Assembly (NCBI GenBank): GCA_003963435.1
Contig: RXJC01000209.1
Span: 54,881 to 118,880 of the forward strand
DNA: 64,000 bases
Direction: 5' to 3'
Origin: Bradyrhizobiaceae bacterium
Lineage (GTDB): Bacteria; Pseudomonadota; Alphaproteobacteria; Rhizobiales; Xanthobacteraceae
Position numbers and translations under genes: made by a program. Positions 26,854 through 36,341 of the stretch are shown here, in pieces. Position 1 is the stretch's first letter. Every line of letters begins with the position of its first letter. The notes beneath the pieces are model-generated. The model made no database searches. It was not told the DNA's origin and saw nothing but the letters and a program-made list of their open reading frames with translations.

Positions 26854-27786
26854 CTAAGCCGACTTCCGCTGCGGCTTGGCCGCCGGCTTTTTCGCCGCGG
26901 CCTCCTTCGCCGGCTTCTTGCCTGCGATCGGCATCAGCATTTCCTTCTGCCCGGCCGCCGCCTTGCGCGGCTTTTTTCCTGATTTCTTGGGTGCCTCTGT
27001 CGCTGAGGCGCCCTCTCTTCCGATGCTCTTTCGCAGCGCGTCGATCAGGTCCACCACGTTCTCGCCGCGGGGACGCGCTTTCGCGGTGATGGGTTTGCCG
27101 GCGCGCTTCTGATTGATCAGTTCGATGAGGGCGGTTTCGTATTGGTCTTCGAACTTGTCCGGCTCGAAATGGCCCGCCTTCTGATTGACGATGTGCTTGG
27201 CGAGATCAAGCATGTCCTTGGTGACTTTGACATCCTGAATGTCGTCGAAATACTCATCAGCTGAACGGACTTCGTAAGGATAGCGCAGTAGCGTTCCCAT
27301 CAGGCCCTTGTCCAACGGCTCCAGCGCGATGATGTGCTCGCGATTGGTCAGCACCACACGGCCGATCGCGACCTTGTTCATCTCGCGGATGGTTTCCCGA
27401 ATAACGGCGAAAGCATCGTGCCCGACTTTACCGTCGGGACGCAGATAGTAGGGGCGAATGAGATATCGCGGATCGATCTCGCTGCGGTCGACGAACTCGT
27501 CGATTTCGATCGTTCGCGTTGATTCCAGTGCGACGTTCTCTAGCTCCTCCTTCGTCACCTCGATGAAGGTGTCCGTGTCGACCTTGTAGCCTTTGACGAT
27601 GTCCTCGTTGTCGACCTCCTCGCCGGTATCGGCATCCACCTTAGCGTACTTGATCCGATGGCCGGTCTTTCGATTCAGCTGGTTGAACGAGACCTTTTCG
27701 GATTCCGACGTGGCCGGATAGAGCGCAACCGGACAGGTGACGAGGGAAAGACGCAGGAAGCCTTTCCAGTTGGCGCGGGGGGCCAT
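26854..27786 (-). CDS. ku: Non-homologous end-joining protein Ku
   Basis: A 310-aa bacterial Ku. It opens with MAPRANWKGFLRLSLVTCPV, the conserved start, and continues through VSFNQLNRKTGHRIKY, YLIRPYYLRPDGKVGHDAFA and RVVLTNREHIIALEPL of the beta-barrel ring domain. Residues 250-310 are a lysine/alanine-rich tail as in many rhizobial Ku proteins, which helps recruit ligase. I chose 27786 because GGAG lies 9 bp upstream. Ku homodimers thread onto broken ends and recruit the ligases encoded at 22.3 and 24.6 kb. Confidence 0.95.
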   Translation of the reverse strand: MAPRANWKGFLRLSLVTCPVALYPATSESEKVSFNQLNRKTGHRIKYAKVDADTGEEVDNEDIVKGYKVDTDTFIEVTKEELENVALESTRTIEIDEFVDRSEIDPRYLIRPYYLRPDGKVGHDAFAVIRETIREMNKVAIGRVVLTNREHIIALEPLDKGLMGTLLRYPYEVRSADEYFDDIQDVKVTKDMLDLAKHIVNQKAGHFEPDKFEDQYETALIELINQKRAGKPITAKARPRGENVVDLIDALRKSIGREGASATEAPKKSGKKPRKAAAGQKEMLMPIAGKKPAKEAAAKKPAAKPQRKSA

Positions 27787-27906
27787 CGCGGGGAACTCCA
27801 TTACTGATGCCGGATTAAAGACGAACGACCGGGCTTGGTTCCGACATCGCGACCCGCCCCACAGCGGGATTTTTCTCATCGGCCTGCCTGGCCGGACTCG
27901 ACATTT

Positions 27907-27921
27907 GTTCTTGTTATGTTC
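27907..27921. promoter_or_regulatory. Perfect alphaproteobacterial LexA (SOS) box
   Basis: GTTCTTGTTATGTTC matches GTTC-N7-GTTC, the LexA operator known in Alphaproteobacteria. It ends 10 bp before the ATG at 27932 and lies 121 bp from the divergent ku start. It should repress the operon 27932-30616 until DNA damage. Confidence 0.75.
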
Positions 27922-27931
27922 TAATTCGGGC

Positions 27932-28327
27932 ATGACCGACCGACCCGCGAGCTGGCGCATGCCGACCCCGAAACAGATGGAAAAATTGGCCGCTGAAGCC
28001 GACCGCAGACGAGCGCCGCCCGCTGCGGGTCCAGATGCCCCCCTCCCGGCCGAATATTGGGAATCGGTCCTGAAAGACGCACGCGCCGGCACGACCGGGG
28101 CTCAGATGCGGCAGCGACGTCTTTCCGAGATTCAGCGTCACGTGCTGCGCGTCTCCTGCCGCCGCTGCGAGCGGACCGTGGAAATCCAGACCGCTGATGC
28201 CGTTCGACTGTATGGCGCCAACGCGCTCTGGAAGGACGTCGCGCAGCGGCTGCTCGACAATACCTGCCGGCAGCGCACCGGCAGGCATGAAGAAGACGGG
28301 TGCTGGCCAGCGTTCGAGACGCCGTAG
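27932..28327 (+). CDS. Conserved hypothetical protein, first gene of SOS-type operon
   Basis: A 131-aa protein starting MTDRPASWRMPTPKQMEKLA. It contains a Cys pair in RVSCRRCERTVEIQTADAVR followed by LYGANALWKDVAQRLLD and NTCRQRTGRHEEDGCWPAFE, a likely zinc-ribbon pattern (C-x2-C ... C-x10-C). This arrangement is common in Rhizobiales proteins of unknown role. The start codon lies 10 bp after the LexA box. The next gene follows after 46 bp and has a zinc-ribbon pattern too. Confidence 0.7.
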   Translation: MTDRPASWRMPTPKQMEKLAAEADRRRAPPAAGPDAPLPAEYWESVLKDARAGTTGAQMRQRRLSEIQRHVLRVSCRRCERTVEIQTADAVRLYGANALWKDVAQRLLDNTCRQRTGRHEEDGCWPAFETP

Positions 28328-28373
28328 CCGCTCTGGATTTGCCGATCCGATCTCTTTGCGCCTGGATGTCTGG

Positions 28374-28823
28374 ATGGCCCCGAAGTATCACCCTACGCCC
28401 TTGTCGGGCGGCGATCGCAAGGCTCTGGCGAAAGAGCTCGGCAAGGCACGCGCGATGGCCAGCATGCTGGCGACCCAATCGGCGGAGATGCGGGCCAAAG
28501 GCGGGGCGATGATCCAGCAAGCCGACAGGCTGCTTTGCGAAAGCTGGAACGAGCGGATGTGGAGTGACGGCGAACCGATCGATCCGTCGCCGACCATCGA
28601 TCAGGCCGTAAATGGAGGCTTCCCCTGGCTGGAGATCAGGTGCGCGCGCTGCAAGACGCCGAGCGATGTCGACCTGGCCGCGATGAAGCACCCGCCGACC
28701 ACCTTCGTGCACGATCTCGCCAGCCGGCTGCGCTGTCGCAAATGTGCCAAGGCCGGCCGGCGTCCATCCGCGACTCTGCTACAGTTGACCTGGCAGCCGC
28801 GCCACCCTCGAGCCGAATCCTGA
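28374..28823 (+). CDS. Conserved hypothetical zinc-ribbon protein
   Basis: A 149-aa protein (MAPKYHPTPLSGGDRKALAK...). The N-terminal half is helical. The C-terminal half carries two Cys pairs, IRCARCKTPSDVDLAAM and LRCRKCAKAG, about 33 residues apart, typical of a zinc ribbon. It ends 3 bp before the SRAP gene, so it is part of that operon. Function unknown; the neighbourhood suggests DNA repair. Confidence 0.72.
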   Translation: MAPKYHPTPLSGGDRKALAKELGKARAMASMLATQSAEMRAKGGAMIQQADRLLCESWNERMWSDGEPIDPSPTIDQAVNGGFPWLEIRCARCKTPSDVDLAAMKHPPTTFVHDLASRLRCRKCAKAGRRPSATLLQLTWQPRHPRAES

Positions 28824-28826
28824 CCG

Positions 28827-29552
28827 ATGTGCAATCTTTATTCGATCACGACCAATCAAGCCGCGATCAACGCGCTGTTCCGCGTTGTCAACCGATACGT
28901 TGGAAATCTGGCGCCGATGCCGGGGGATTTTCCCGACTACAAGGCACCGATCGTGCGCAACGGAGTGGAGGGCCGCGAGCTCGCTACGGCGCGATGGGGA
29001 ATGCCGTCGTCATCAAAGGCGCTGATGGACGCCACGAAGAAGCGAGCCGAGAAGCTGCAGGCCAAGGGCAAGGCAGTGGATTTCAAGGAATTGCTGCGAA
29101 TGGAGCCGGACGGCGGCACGACCAACATCCGCAATGTGAAGAGCAAGCACTGGACGCGATGGCTGGGGACTGAAAATCGCTGCGTGGTGCCGTTCAACTC
29201 GTTCAGCGAGTTCAACAAGGCCGAGGGCGGTGATATCTGGTTCGCGCTCGATGAGACACGTCCCCTCGCCTGCTTCGCCGGTATCTGGACCAACTGGACG
29301 TCCGTCCGGAAGGTCAAGGAAGGCGAGACGACCAACGACCTCTACGCGTTCCTCACGACGGAGCCCAACGCCGAGGTCGGCGCCATCCACCCCAAGGCGA
29401 TGCCGGTGATCCTGACAACGCCAGATGAAGTCGAGACCTGGATGACGGCCCCTGCGGACGAAGTACTGAAATTGCAAAGGCCGCTTCCGGACGGAAGCCT
29501 CCGGGTCGTCGCTCGCGGCGTCAAGGAAGACCCAATAGGGCCGACGACGTGA
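28827..29552 (+). CDS. SRAP/YedK abasic-site processing protein
   Basis: A 241-aa SOS-response-associated peptidase. The catalytic Cys is residue 2 ([13 protein letters not shown]), exposed after removal of Met, and forms a covalent bond with abasic sites in single-stranded DNA. Other family motifs are [21 protein letters not shown] (Asn), [13 protein letters not shown] (Glu) and [13 protein letters not shown] (His). The 3' end overlaps the dinB remnant (GTGA). Position behind a LexA box agrees with the family's usual SOS control. Confidence 0.93.
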   Translation: MCNLYSITTNQAAINALFRVVNRYVGNLAPMPGDFPDYKAPIVRNGVEGRELATARWGMPSSSKALMDATKKRAEKLQAKGKAVDFKELLRMEPDGGTTNIRNVKSKHWTRWLGTENRCVVPFNSFSEFNKAEGGDIWFALDETRPLACFAGIWTNWTSVRKVKEGETTNDLYAFLTTEPNAEVGAIHPKAMPVILTTPDEVETWMTAPADEVLKLQRPLPDGSLRVVARGVKEDPIGPTT

Positions 29553-30616
29553 CGGACGAGACCGACTACCAAACGGGGCCAGCACCGCATCAGCGCAAGA
29601 TCATTCTGTCGATATAGACATCTTCTACGCATCAGTGGAGCAGCGGGACAATCCGGACTTGCGTGGCAAGCCAGTCGCTGTGGGCGGGATCGAAAGAGCG
29701 CGGTGTCGTAGCTGCAGCGAGCTATGAGGCGCGAAAGTTTGGAGTTAGGTCGGCATTGCCGTCAGTGACAGCCAAACGGCAATGCAAAGAGCTAATTTTC
29801 GTAAAGCCGCCGCGCTTCGAAGTCTACAAGGAGGTCTCTCGACACGTCCGGACAATCTTCGCGGAGCATTCTGACGTCATTGAGCCCCTGTCGTTAGATG
29901 AGGCCTACCTAGATGTCACCGAGAACATCCAAGGCCTCCCAATCGCGACAGAGATCGCGACCTTGATTAGAGTCAAGATCCTGAGCGAGACAGGCCTGAC
30001 CGCGTCTGCCGGCATCTCTTACAATAAGTTCCTGGCAAAACTTGCGTCCGACCAACGGAAGCCCAACGGACAGTTCGTGATCACGCCAAAGATGAGGCCG
30101 AGCTTCGTTCAGGATCTCCCAGTCGGCAAATTCCATTGAATCGGACCGGCGACCAGTGCGAAGATGCATGGCCTTGGCATCTTCACCGGCATGAATATGC
30201 GCAATCAGTCGCTCGAGTTCATGAACGCCAATTTTGGGAAAGCTGGGGCGTATTATTACTGGATCTCGCGGGGGATTGACGAGCGTCCTGTCCGTGCCAA
30301 CCGAATCCGAAGGTCCGTCGGCGCCGAAAGCACGTTTCGCGGGACTTGGCAGACCACGAAGCGCTGACCATCGAACTGCGCCCACTGGTCGACAAGGTCC
30401 GGCAACACTGCGAGGCGACGGGCGCGCGAGGCCAAACGGCGATCCTTTTCAGATTTCGAGCTGATCACTCGCAGCACGTCCGTACGCATGAACGACACCG
30501 CGGACGATCTCTCTAGCCTGGCTCTTGAACTATTAGCGCAACTTATGCCGCCAAAGAGGCCGATCCGGTTAATCGGTATCTCTGTTTCGGGGGTTTGTTG
30601 GGTCAGGGCTCGATGA
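29549..30616 (+). pseudogene. dinB: Decayed dinB (DNA polymerase IV)
   Basis: Pieces of one Pol IV lie in order in shifting frames. A lost base and a G-to-A change destroy the first metal motif (now ILSI then stop near 29612). [20 protein letters not shown] follows, then an extra base near 29690 shifts to [20 protein letters not shown]. The palm continues with [15 protein letters not shown] and [24 protein letters not shown] replaces Gly near 30137 in KFH-stop-IGPATSAKMHG. A further shift near 30335 precedes the little-finger piece FSDFELITRS. At least four lesions make it inactive. It was probably the last gene of the SOS operon. Confidence 0.88.
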
Positions 30617-30820
30617 TGATCAATTGCCACTCATGCTGGCTTGATTTGGCGGGTCCAACCGCATCTCGTTGCTGCTTGCAATAGGTGCCATCCACTCCCC
30701 CAATTTACACAGAGCATGCTTGGGAAAACGCGCAAAATATCGCTTTGCAGTCGATAACTCTGACCCAAAGCATATACTGCGCTATCATATACGAATCACC
30801 GCATTTGTACTGTTTCAAGG

Positions 30821-33800
30821 ATGGATTACGGCGCTATGGCGCGAGCTACCATGCAAGGCAAAGCGACGCTCGACGCACGATTCAAGTTTGCTGATACCGC
30901 GTTTTCGAGCGGCACCGAAGGTTGGAATTCTCAACTTCGTTTTGCCACCGGCATCGCCGACGGCGAGGACTATCTTCTTCGTCTGTTCAAGAAGACCGGA
31001 ACCCCGCTGGACGAGGACCTGAAGCGGCTCATCACGCACGGCCTCAGGCGTGTCCGGCGTGTTCTGTCGTCACGCCGTGCGCGCCAGTTATTGGTCGAGG
31101 TTCTTGAGATCGTCGAGGACCAGGAAGAGATCGGTATCTTAATGGTTGATCCTGGCAGTCCGATCTGCGGGTCATTGCACAGGGTTCGAGCGCGAGAAGG
31201 CCGGCTGCTTACGACGACCGGCCGCAAGATGTTTTGGCGCAATATCTTGCGCGTAGCTGAAGGACTTGCACTTTGTCATGATGCGGGCATCGTGCACGGC
31301 GCTGTCAGCGAACATACGATCTTTTCGCATAGCGATGAAAAAGAGGATTTCCGACTCGGCGGCTACGAAGCGTGCGTACACATTGCCGACGGCGATGTGG
31401 GCGGCGCGGGACATCTGCTGCGGCCCTCCGGCACCGTCTCGTTTCGCCGGGACTGGAGTGATCTTGGGCAGGCAGCGTCGCGGATCCTCGGCCTGACCGA
31501 GGACGGCGGCGGTCCTTCCCTGCTGTCGATCGAGCGACGCATGCTTAATCGTCTTGCCGATCCGCCACGCTACCAGCTTTTCGACGGAAGTATCGTGCTA
31601 AACGAGATCGCCGAGGTCGTGGCCGATCTTGACCGGTCGGGGTCAAGCGGCGAAGGCGAGCTAATTCTCTACCCTTCCACCCAGGTTACCCAAAGCGACC
31701 TTGCATCGCTTACATCGGGCACCATCCCGGCTGACGATAGGGATGCGGTCCTCCGTTTTGTCGAAGAGGATCTCAGCGGACCAACGGTACGCACTGTTGT
31801 CGTAGATGAGGCCTTCGTGCGTATCGTCACCGACCTTGCCGCGTATGGCGTGAAAGTCATCGATGACTATGTCGGCATGATCGAGAACGCCAACAAGAGG
31901 CGGCCTGACGACTACATCTATGATGCCGTCGAGGTTCGCCACCGGATTCATCTTGCGCGAACTCGGAGAAGCGCCGAAGAGCGAGTACGCAGGCTTGGCC
32001 CTGGCGCCAAACCGTGGATTGACGCGAGTGTCACAACAGGAGTGAGCCGATCAGTCGAAGAGATTCCCACTTGGTACGCCCTCATTCTTCTCGAAGCCTT
32101 TACTTGGCTGCGGGAGCAATTCCGAATCTATCCCGTCGAAGTGCTTCACCCGCCGTCCGGCGGGGATTCAGATTTGGCCTGGATCGCCTCCCGCGAAGAT
32201 CCCGACCGGGACATGCGACGCAAGCTGATGGGACTGCGCCCGGCATACGACGCCTTGGCGCGCGAATTGAAGTACGACGACGGCAAACCAAATTGGACTC
32301 TTTCACGCAGCGACGCGCTCGCCGGCGATCGGGAGCGATTTCCGGAACTCAGTTATGAGGGAACGGGCGGTGTCGTCGACGGCCGCCTACCGTTCACGTT
32401 CGCGACAAGCGAAGCTGTTGTACCGGGGCAGCTTCTTTTTCTTCGTCCTCGAAGAGATGGTGGATTTGAACGCGCAATTCGCCGCCGCCTTCAAAATATT
32501 GTGGCGGCCCGGACGAATATTGAACTCTTGAGAGCGATTGACGATCCGGCGCAGGTCGCGCTGGACGAAGTATTACGTGATATTGCGACCCCGAATGCGG
32601 TGCCGCCGGACGAGATGGACGGTTCGAAAAAGGTGGCATGGGACGCAATCGTATCAGGCAAGTCCATCAATGTCGTTGTTGGCCCTCCTGGCGTCGGCAA
32701 GACGTTCCTAATTTCGAATCTTGTCAAAAGCATTCTGGACAAAACACCGGACGCAAGGCTTCTAGTGTCGGCGCAAAACCACGAGACCTTGATTCAAATG
32801 GAGGACGAACTCAAGGCGACACTGGCGAGCGGCACGAAGATCGTCGTTCGTGTCGAGCGGACACGATCGACCGATGAAGTCAGCTCCTTGCGTGCGAGCT
32901 CCGTTGATCTTCTTAGGTCCGTTTCGACGGTCGACCACGCCGCTGAAAGCATGATGGTCAACCAACGCTATCAAATCAAGCAGGCGCTCCGGCCCGTTGA
33001 TGCGTCGGAAGCGACGGTTGCGGAACGCGTATTTCGCGATACCGACAATCTGCTGCTGCGCTCTTCCGATGTCACGCTTGCCACGACATCGTCGCACATC
33101 ATCGAGGAGATGATTGCCGATGGCGATCAATTCGACTGGGTCATCGTCGAAGAAGCGGCCCGCGCCAACGGTGCGGAACTGATCGGCGCGCTATTGCTGG
33201 GCAACAGAAGAATCATGGTTGGCGATCACAACCAACTCTCTCCATTCGATGCCGCCCAGCGGCAACAATTCTACGATCCCGAGCGCGCAGTTGATCTGCT
33301 GCGGGACGCGAAGGAGCGGCTTGAAACCATCTCCGATCTACCGCCGGAAGTTACTGAGGCGCTTGATACAGTTAAGTCGAGCGAACATCTGATGAGGGAG
33401 GCTCTCGCAACAGCGGCGCGTCTTGAAGAACCGTTTCGATCAATAGCTGAGCGCGAAATTGAGCGCGAAAAGGACACGGGGCGTCCGAGCACGATCGTCA
33501 ACACGCTGCTGGAACAGAGCCGCATGCACCCCGCCATCGGCGATCTCGTCTCGAATACTTTTTATGACAGAAAGCTCGCTCCCTCCGACCGCGTCAAGCG
33601 TCGCACGCTAACGGTCACGTCCACGGTCGCGTACCTCACCTCTCCAATCGTTCTTCTCGATTTTCCGCCCCTCAGCATGTCAAAACGGCGACATTTCGAA
33701 CACAAAGTGGAGCGATCATTCCGCAACGAGCTTGAGGCGCAGGCCTTGATAGCGGCCTTGAAAGGGTTGCGGCCGATAGTTGGCGCGGACGGCCGCCGAC

Positions 33801-34294
33801 CGACCCTCGTGATCATCTCGCCCTACGCGGCGCAGGTGAGATGGTTCAAGCGCTTACTGCGCGGCCAAGTCAGGAAAGACAAGACCTTGTTCGGCTTCGC
33901 GAGCCCGCGCAGTAATGGTGAGTTCGTCTTTACCAGCGATAGCTTCCAAGGTGGCGAAGCCGATGTCGTGGCCGCCAGCCTTACGCGCAACAATGTCATG
34001 GTGGGATCGCGCGCGCTCGGATTCGTCAAAAGCCCACAGCGCATGAATGTGCTGCTCAGCCGCGCCAAGCAAAAGCTGATTCTTGCCACAAGCCAGCGCT
34101 TCATTCGCGAAGTGGTCGAAGGAATCGATCCGGATGCAAAAAAGGACGATCTTGAATTCCTACGAAAGATGCTGAAGGAGCTCGCGACCCTCGCCGGGAC
34201 CGATTACGAGCTCGTCAGGAAGGATGCTCCTAGCATTAAGGTGAAAGGCGCATCCATCGTCGCGATCGACGAGAACGGGAGGCTTCCGGCGTGA
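30821..34294 (+). CDS. mkoA: Mokosh type I protein MkoA (kinase-like domain plus SF1 Upf1-like helicase)
   Basis: A 1157-aa protein. Residues about 20-250 look like a protein-kinase fold: NILRVAEGLALCHDAGIVHG, then a catalytic-loop position reading HGAVSEHTIF in place of HRDLKxxN, and FRLGGYE in place of DFG, so it is probably an inactive kinase. Residues about 600-1110 are a COG1112/Upf1-like helicase: VVVGPPGVGKTFLI (Walker A), WVIVEEAARANGAELIGALL, GDHNQLSPF, EQSRMHPAIGDL, FTSDSFQGGEADVVAAS and NVLLSRAKQKLIL. Kinase-like/helicase plus a following PLD gene is the definition of type I Mokosh. Start codon choice among ATGs at 30821, 30836 and 30851 is uncertain. Confidence 0.85.
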   Translation: MDYGAMARATMQGKATLDARFKFADTAFSSGTEGWNSQLRFATGIADGEDYLLRLFKKTGTPLDEDLKRLITHGLRRVRRVLSSRRARQLLVEVLEIVEDQEEIGILMVDPGSPICGSLHRVRAREGRLLTTTGRKMFWRNILRVAEGLALCHDAGIVHGAVSEHTIFSHSDEKEDFRLGGYEACVHIADGDVGGAGHLLRPSGTVSFRRDWSDLGQAASRILGLTEDGGGPSLLSIERRMLNRLADPPRYQLFDGSIVLNEIAEVVADLDRSGSSGEGELILYPSTQVTQSDLASLTSGTIPADDRDAVLRFVEEDLSGPTVRTVVVDEAFVRIVTDLAAYGVKVIDDYVGMIENANKRRPDDYIYDAVEVRHRIHLARTRRSAEERVRRLGPGAKPWIDASVTTGVSRSVEEIPTWYALILLEAFTWLREQFRIYPVEVLHPPSGGDSDLAWIASREDPDRDMRRKLMGLRPAYDALARELKYDDGKPNWTLSRSDALAGDRERFPELSYEGTGGVVDGRLPFTFATSEAVVPGQLLFLRPRRDGGFERAIRRRLQNIVAARTNIELLRAIDDPAQVALDEVLRDIATPNAVPPDEMDGSKKVAWDAIVSGKSINVVVGPPGVGKTFLISNLVKSILDKTPDARLLVSAQNHETLIQMEDELKATLASGTKIVVRVERTRSTDEVSSLRASSVDLLRSVSTVDHAAESMMVNQRYQIKQALRPVDASEATVAERVFRDTDNLLLRSSDVTLATTSSHIIEEMIADGDQFDWVIVEEAARANGAELIGALLLGNRRIMVGDHNQLSPFDAAQRQQFYDPERAVDLLRDAKERLETISDLPPEVTEALDTVKSSEHLMREALATAARLEEPFRSIAEREIEREKDTGRPSTIVNTLLEQSRMHPAIGDLVSNTFYDRKLAPSDRVKRRTLTVTSTVAYLTSPIVLLDFPPLSMSKRRHFEHKVERSFRNELEAQALIAALKGLRPIVGADGRRPTLVIISPYAAQVRWFKRLLRGQVRKDKTLFGFASPRSNGEFVFTSDSFQGGEADVVAASLTRNNVMVGSRALGFVKSPQRMNVLLSRAKQKLILATSQRFIREVVEGIDPDAKKDDLEFLRKMLKELATLAGTDYELVRKDAPSIKVKGASIVAIDENGRLPA

Positions 34295-36030
34295 AAATCT
34301 ACCTTCCCGCTTGGCACTATCGCGCGCGCGCCATCGTTCAACGCACATGGGGATGGAGTCCAATCGAAGAAATGATCCTGCTCGCGCTCGATCGCACCCC
34401 AGAAACGATCGAAGAGGTGGCAACGTCGCTCGGGATTCCAAGCCAGGTCGCGGGCTCGACCATCGCGCGGTTGATGCAGTTCGGCCTGGTCGAGCTTCGC
34501 CTGGCTCCTGTCCCTCAATTGGCGACAAGCGGCGTCGGTCAAGACTTCATCCGGTTGGGTGGCGCCTTGCCGGAGCGAACTGAAGATCGGGAGATTCACA
34601 TCAGTCTAGTGCTGGAGAAGGTCGGACACTCGGTCTTTCGCAACCGCGACGTCGAGACCGCTCCACTCTATCGGATGACCCATACAGATCACAAGGTCAA
34701 CTTTCCTCCGGGCCCAGATGAGACCGATGACACAATGGCGGTCCGCGTAACGCAGCTCGTCGCCGGCATGCTCCGTCCCGGCGAATGGCTGCGCGGCGTT
34801 CAAACGATCAACTCCGTTCTCGAAAGAAAATATCTCGCGATCGAACTGAACGACGTCAAGAACGGATTGCTCCCTGAGGGGGCCAGCCAGGACTTGATCG
34901 GCGCTCTTCAAGCAACAATCAGGACTGGTATTCTGCCGGAAGCTAGCGATCCGCAGCCAAGCCGGTCAGTGACCGTCGATACGATGATTGGCACCGATCA
35001 ATTGATCGTCGGCGGCGAACAGCATCTCGAATGCTTCGAACGCATCGTGGGTCAGGCCGAGGAAGACGTTTTCGTACTTTCGACTTTTGTGACGCCTCAC
35101 GGCGAAAAATACACGGAGCAACATGAACGCATTCGAAAAGCTCTTGAACAGGCTGCGCAGCGTGGCGTGCGCTGCCACTTGTTCTACGGTACTGCGCTAG
35201 ACACCGACAGAAAGAACGCGATCGCGATGCAGGAGCTCAATATGCGGCTCTCGTCGGTCCGTCGCGCGCGTGGCTTTGTGTTCACGCAGCGCGATTCTGT
35301 TCGAAGCCATGTGAAATGCCTTGCCGCGGATGACGGCCACGGCGGCGCTGTCGTCGTGCTCGGCTCCTCCAATTGGCTGTCGTCGCCCTTTTCTGCCTTG
35401 GAGGTGTCTGTCGAGCTGACAGAGAACCGCGCGGCCGCGGCGGGCCTGGATCTTTTGCGTTCTATCGTGTCACCTCTTTCAAGCGCCAGCCGTTCGATTG
35501 AGACGCTCCAATTCATAGCATCGGATTTAAGGCGCTCGCGGAGCGCCTTAACATCTAGCGCCGATGCTGGAGGGAGTATTCCAGTTCGGATGAGCATTCT
35601 CCAGGCTGACGATCATGAGCGATTGATTCGGAGGGTTGCTCACGAAGCCGAAGAGCGATTTGTCTGCTGTACCAACAAGGTCGGAGCTCCCATGGTGCCG
35701 GCGATCTTTAACCCCGCCGAAATCGCAGGACGCCGACTCGACGACGTCCGTGTTTACTACTCGCGCCAGACCGGGCCGATCAAACGGCGGCACGTCAAGG
35801 CCCACCGCGAACGGCTACATGGTGTAGTCGATCTGATCGCCGTGGAGGATCCGCAAGTCCATGCAAAGTTTCTTTTGTGGGACAGAGATCACGTCGTGGT
35901 GAGCACGATGAATTGGGGCTCTCAGTCGGGTTCACCGGATAATCCTCTCGACGAGATCGGCCTCCATTTGGAAGGGCCTGGCATAGCCGAGTTCCTCCTA
36001 ATGAAGTTCGAGAGTCAACTCGACGATTAG
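34291..36030 (+). CDS. mkoB: Mokosh type I protein MkoB (phospholipase D-like nuclease)
   Basis: A 579-aa protein starting with GTG that overlaps the mkoA stop (GTGA). An N-terminal winged-helix-like region (TIEEVATSLGIPSQVAGSTI) precedes two PLD modules. Module 1 has SHVKCLAADDG...GSSNW near 335-360; module 2 has VHAKFLLWDRDHVVVSTMNW near 519-538, matching H-x-K-x4-D-x6-GS-x-N with Thr for Gly in the second. PLD nucleases of this kind act as two half-sites. Together with mkoA it should form an anti-phage system that senses or degrades phage nucleic acid. Confidence 0.85.
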   Translation: MKIYLPAWHYRARAIVQRTWGWSPIEEMILLALDRTPETIEEVATSLGIPSQVAGSTIARLMQFGLVELRLAPVPQLATSGVGQDFIRLGGALPERTEDREIHISLVLEKVGHSVFRNRDVETAPLYRMTHTDHKVNFPPGPDETDDTMAVRVTQLVAGMLRPGEWLRGVQTINSVLERKYLAIELNDVKNGLLPEGASQDLIGALQATIRTGILPEASDPQPSRSVTVDTMIGTDQLIVGGEQHLECFERIVGQAEEDVFVLSTFVTPHGEKYTEQHERIRKALEQAAQRGVRCHLFYGTALDTDRKNAIAMQELNMRLSSVRRARGFVFTQRDSVRSHVKCLAADDGHGGAVVVLGSSNWLSSPFSALEVSVELTENRAAAAGLDLLRSIVSPLSSASRSIETLQFIASDLRRSRSALTSSADAGGSIPVRMSILQADDHERLIRRVAHEAEERFVCCTNKVGAPMVPAIFNPAEIAGRRLDDVRVYYSRQTGPIKRRHVKAHRERLHGVVDLIAVEDPQVHAKFLLWDRDHVVVSTMNWGSQSGSPDNPLDEIGLHLEGPGIAEFLLMKFESQLDD

Positions 36031-36341
36031 TATCTGACACGTATTTTGGGCTGCGTCCAAATTGTCAACGCGCTGCGCGCCAATTGCGCTGAAATTGCTG
36101 AGTTCTTTGTTCAAGGTGGAAAGAGAACCTTTCGCCATCTATCATCAGGCGCAGCCAAAACGCCTGATAAATACAAAGCAGACCGAGCTCGCCGATTTTC
36201 CTACAGACTACGACGAAGATCGGTATGACCCCCAAAAATCTGCCGTCGTGAAAGCCACGCCGTCATAACGCAACCCGTTTGCAGTGCTTAGCCGGGTGGG
36301 CAGCCCCGATCGGGAGCGTCCAAAAGACCGCCTCACGAATT
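36031..36341. other. Gene-free spacer between convergent defence operons
   Basis: A 311-bp stretch of lower GC than its surroundings between mkoB and the AddA-like gene. I see no protein-like frame, clear terminator or repeat in it. Confidence 0.6.
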
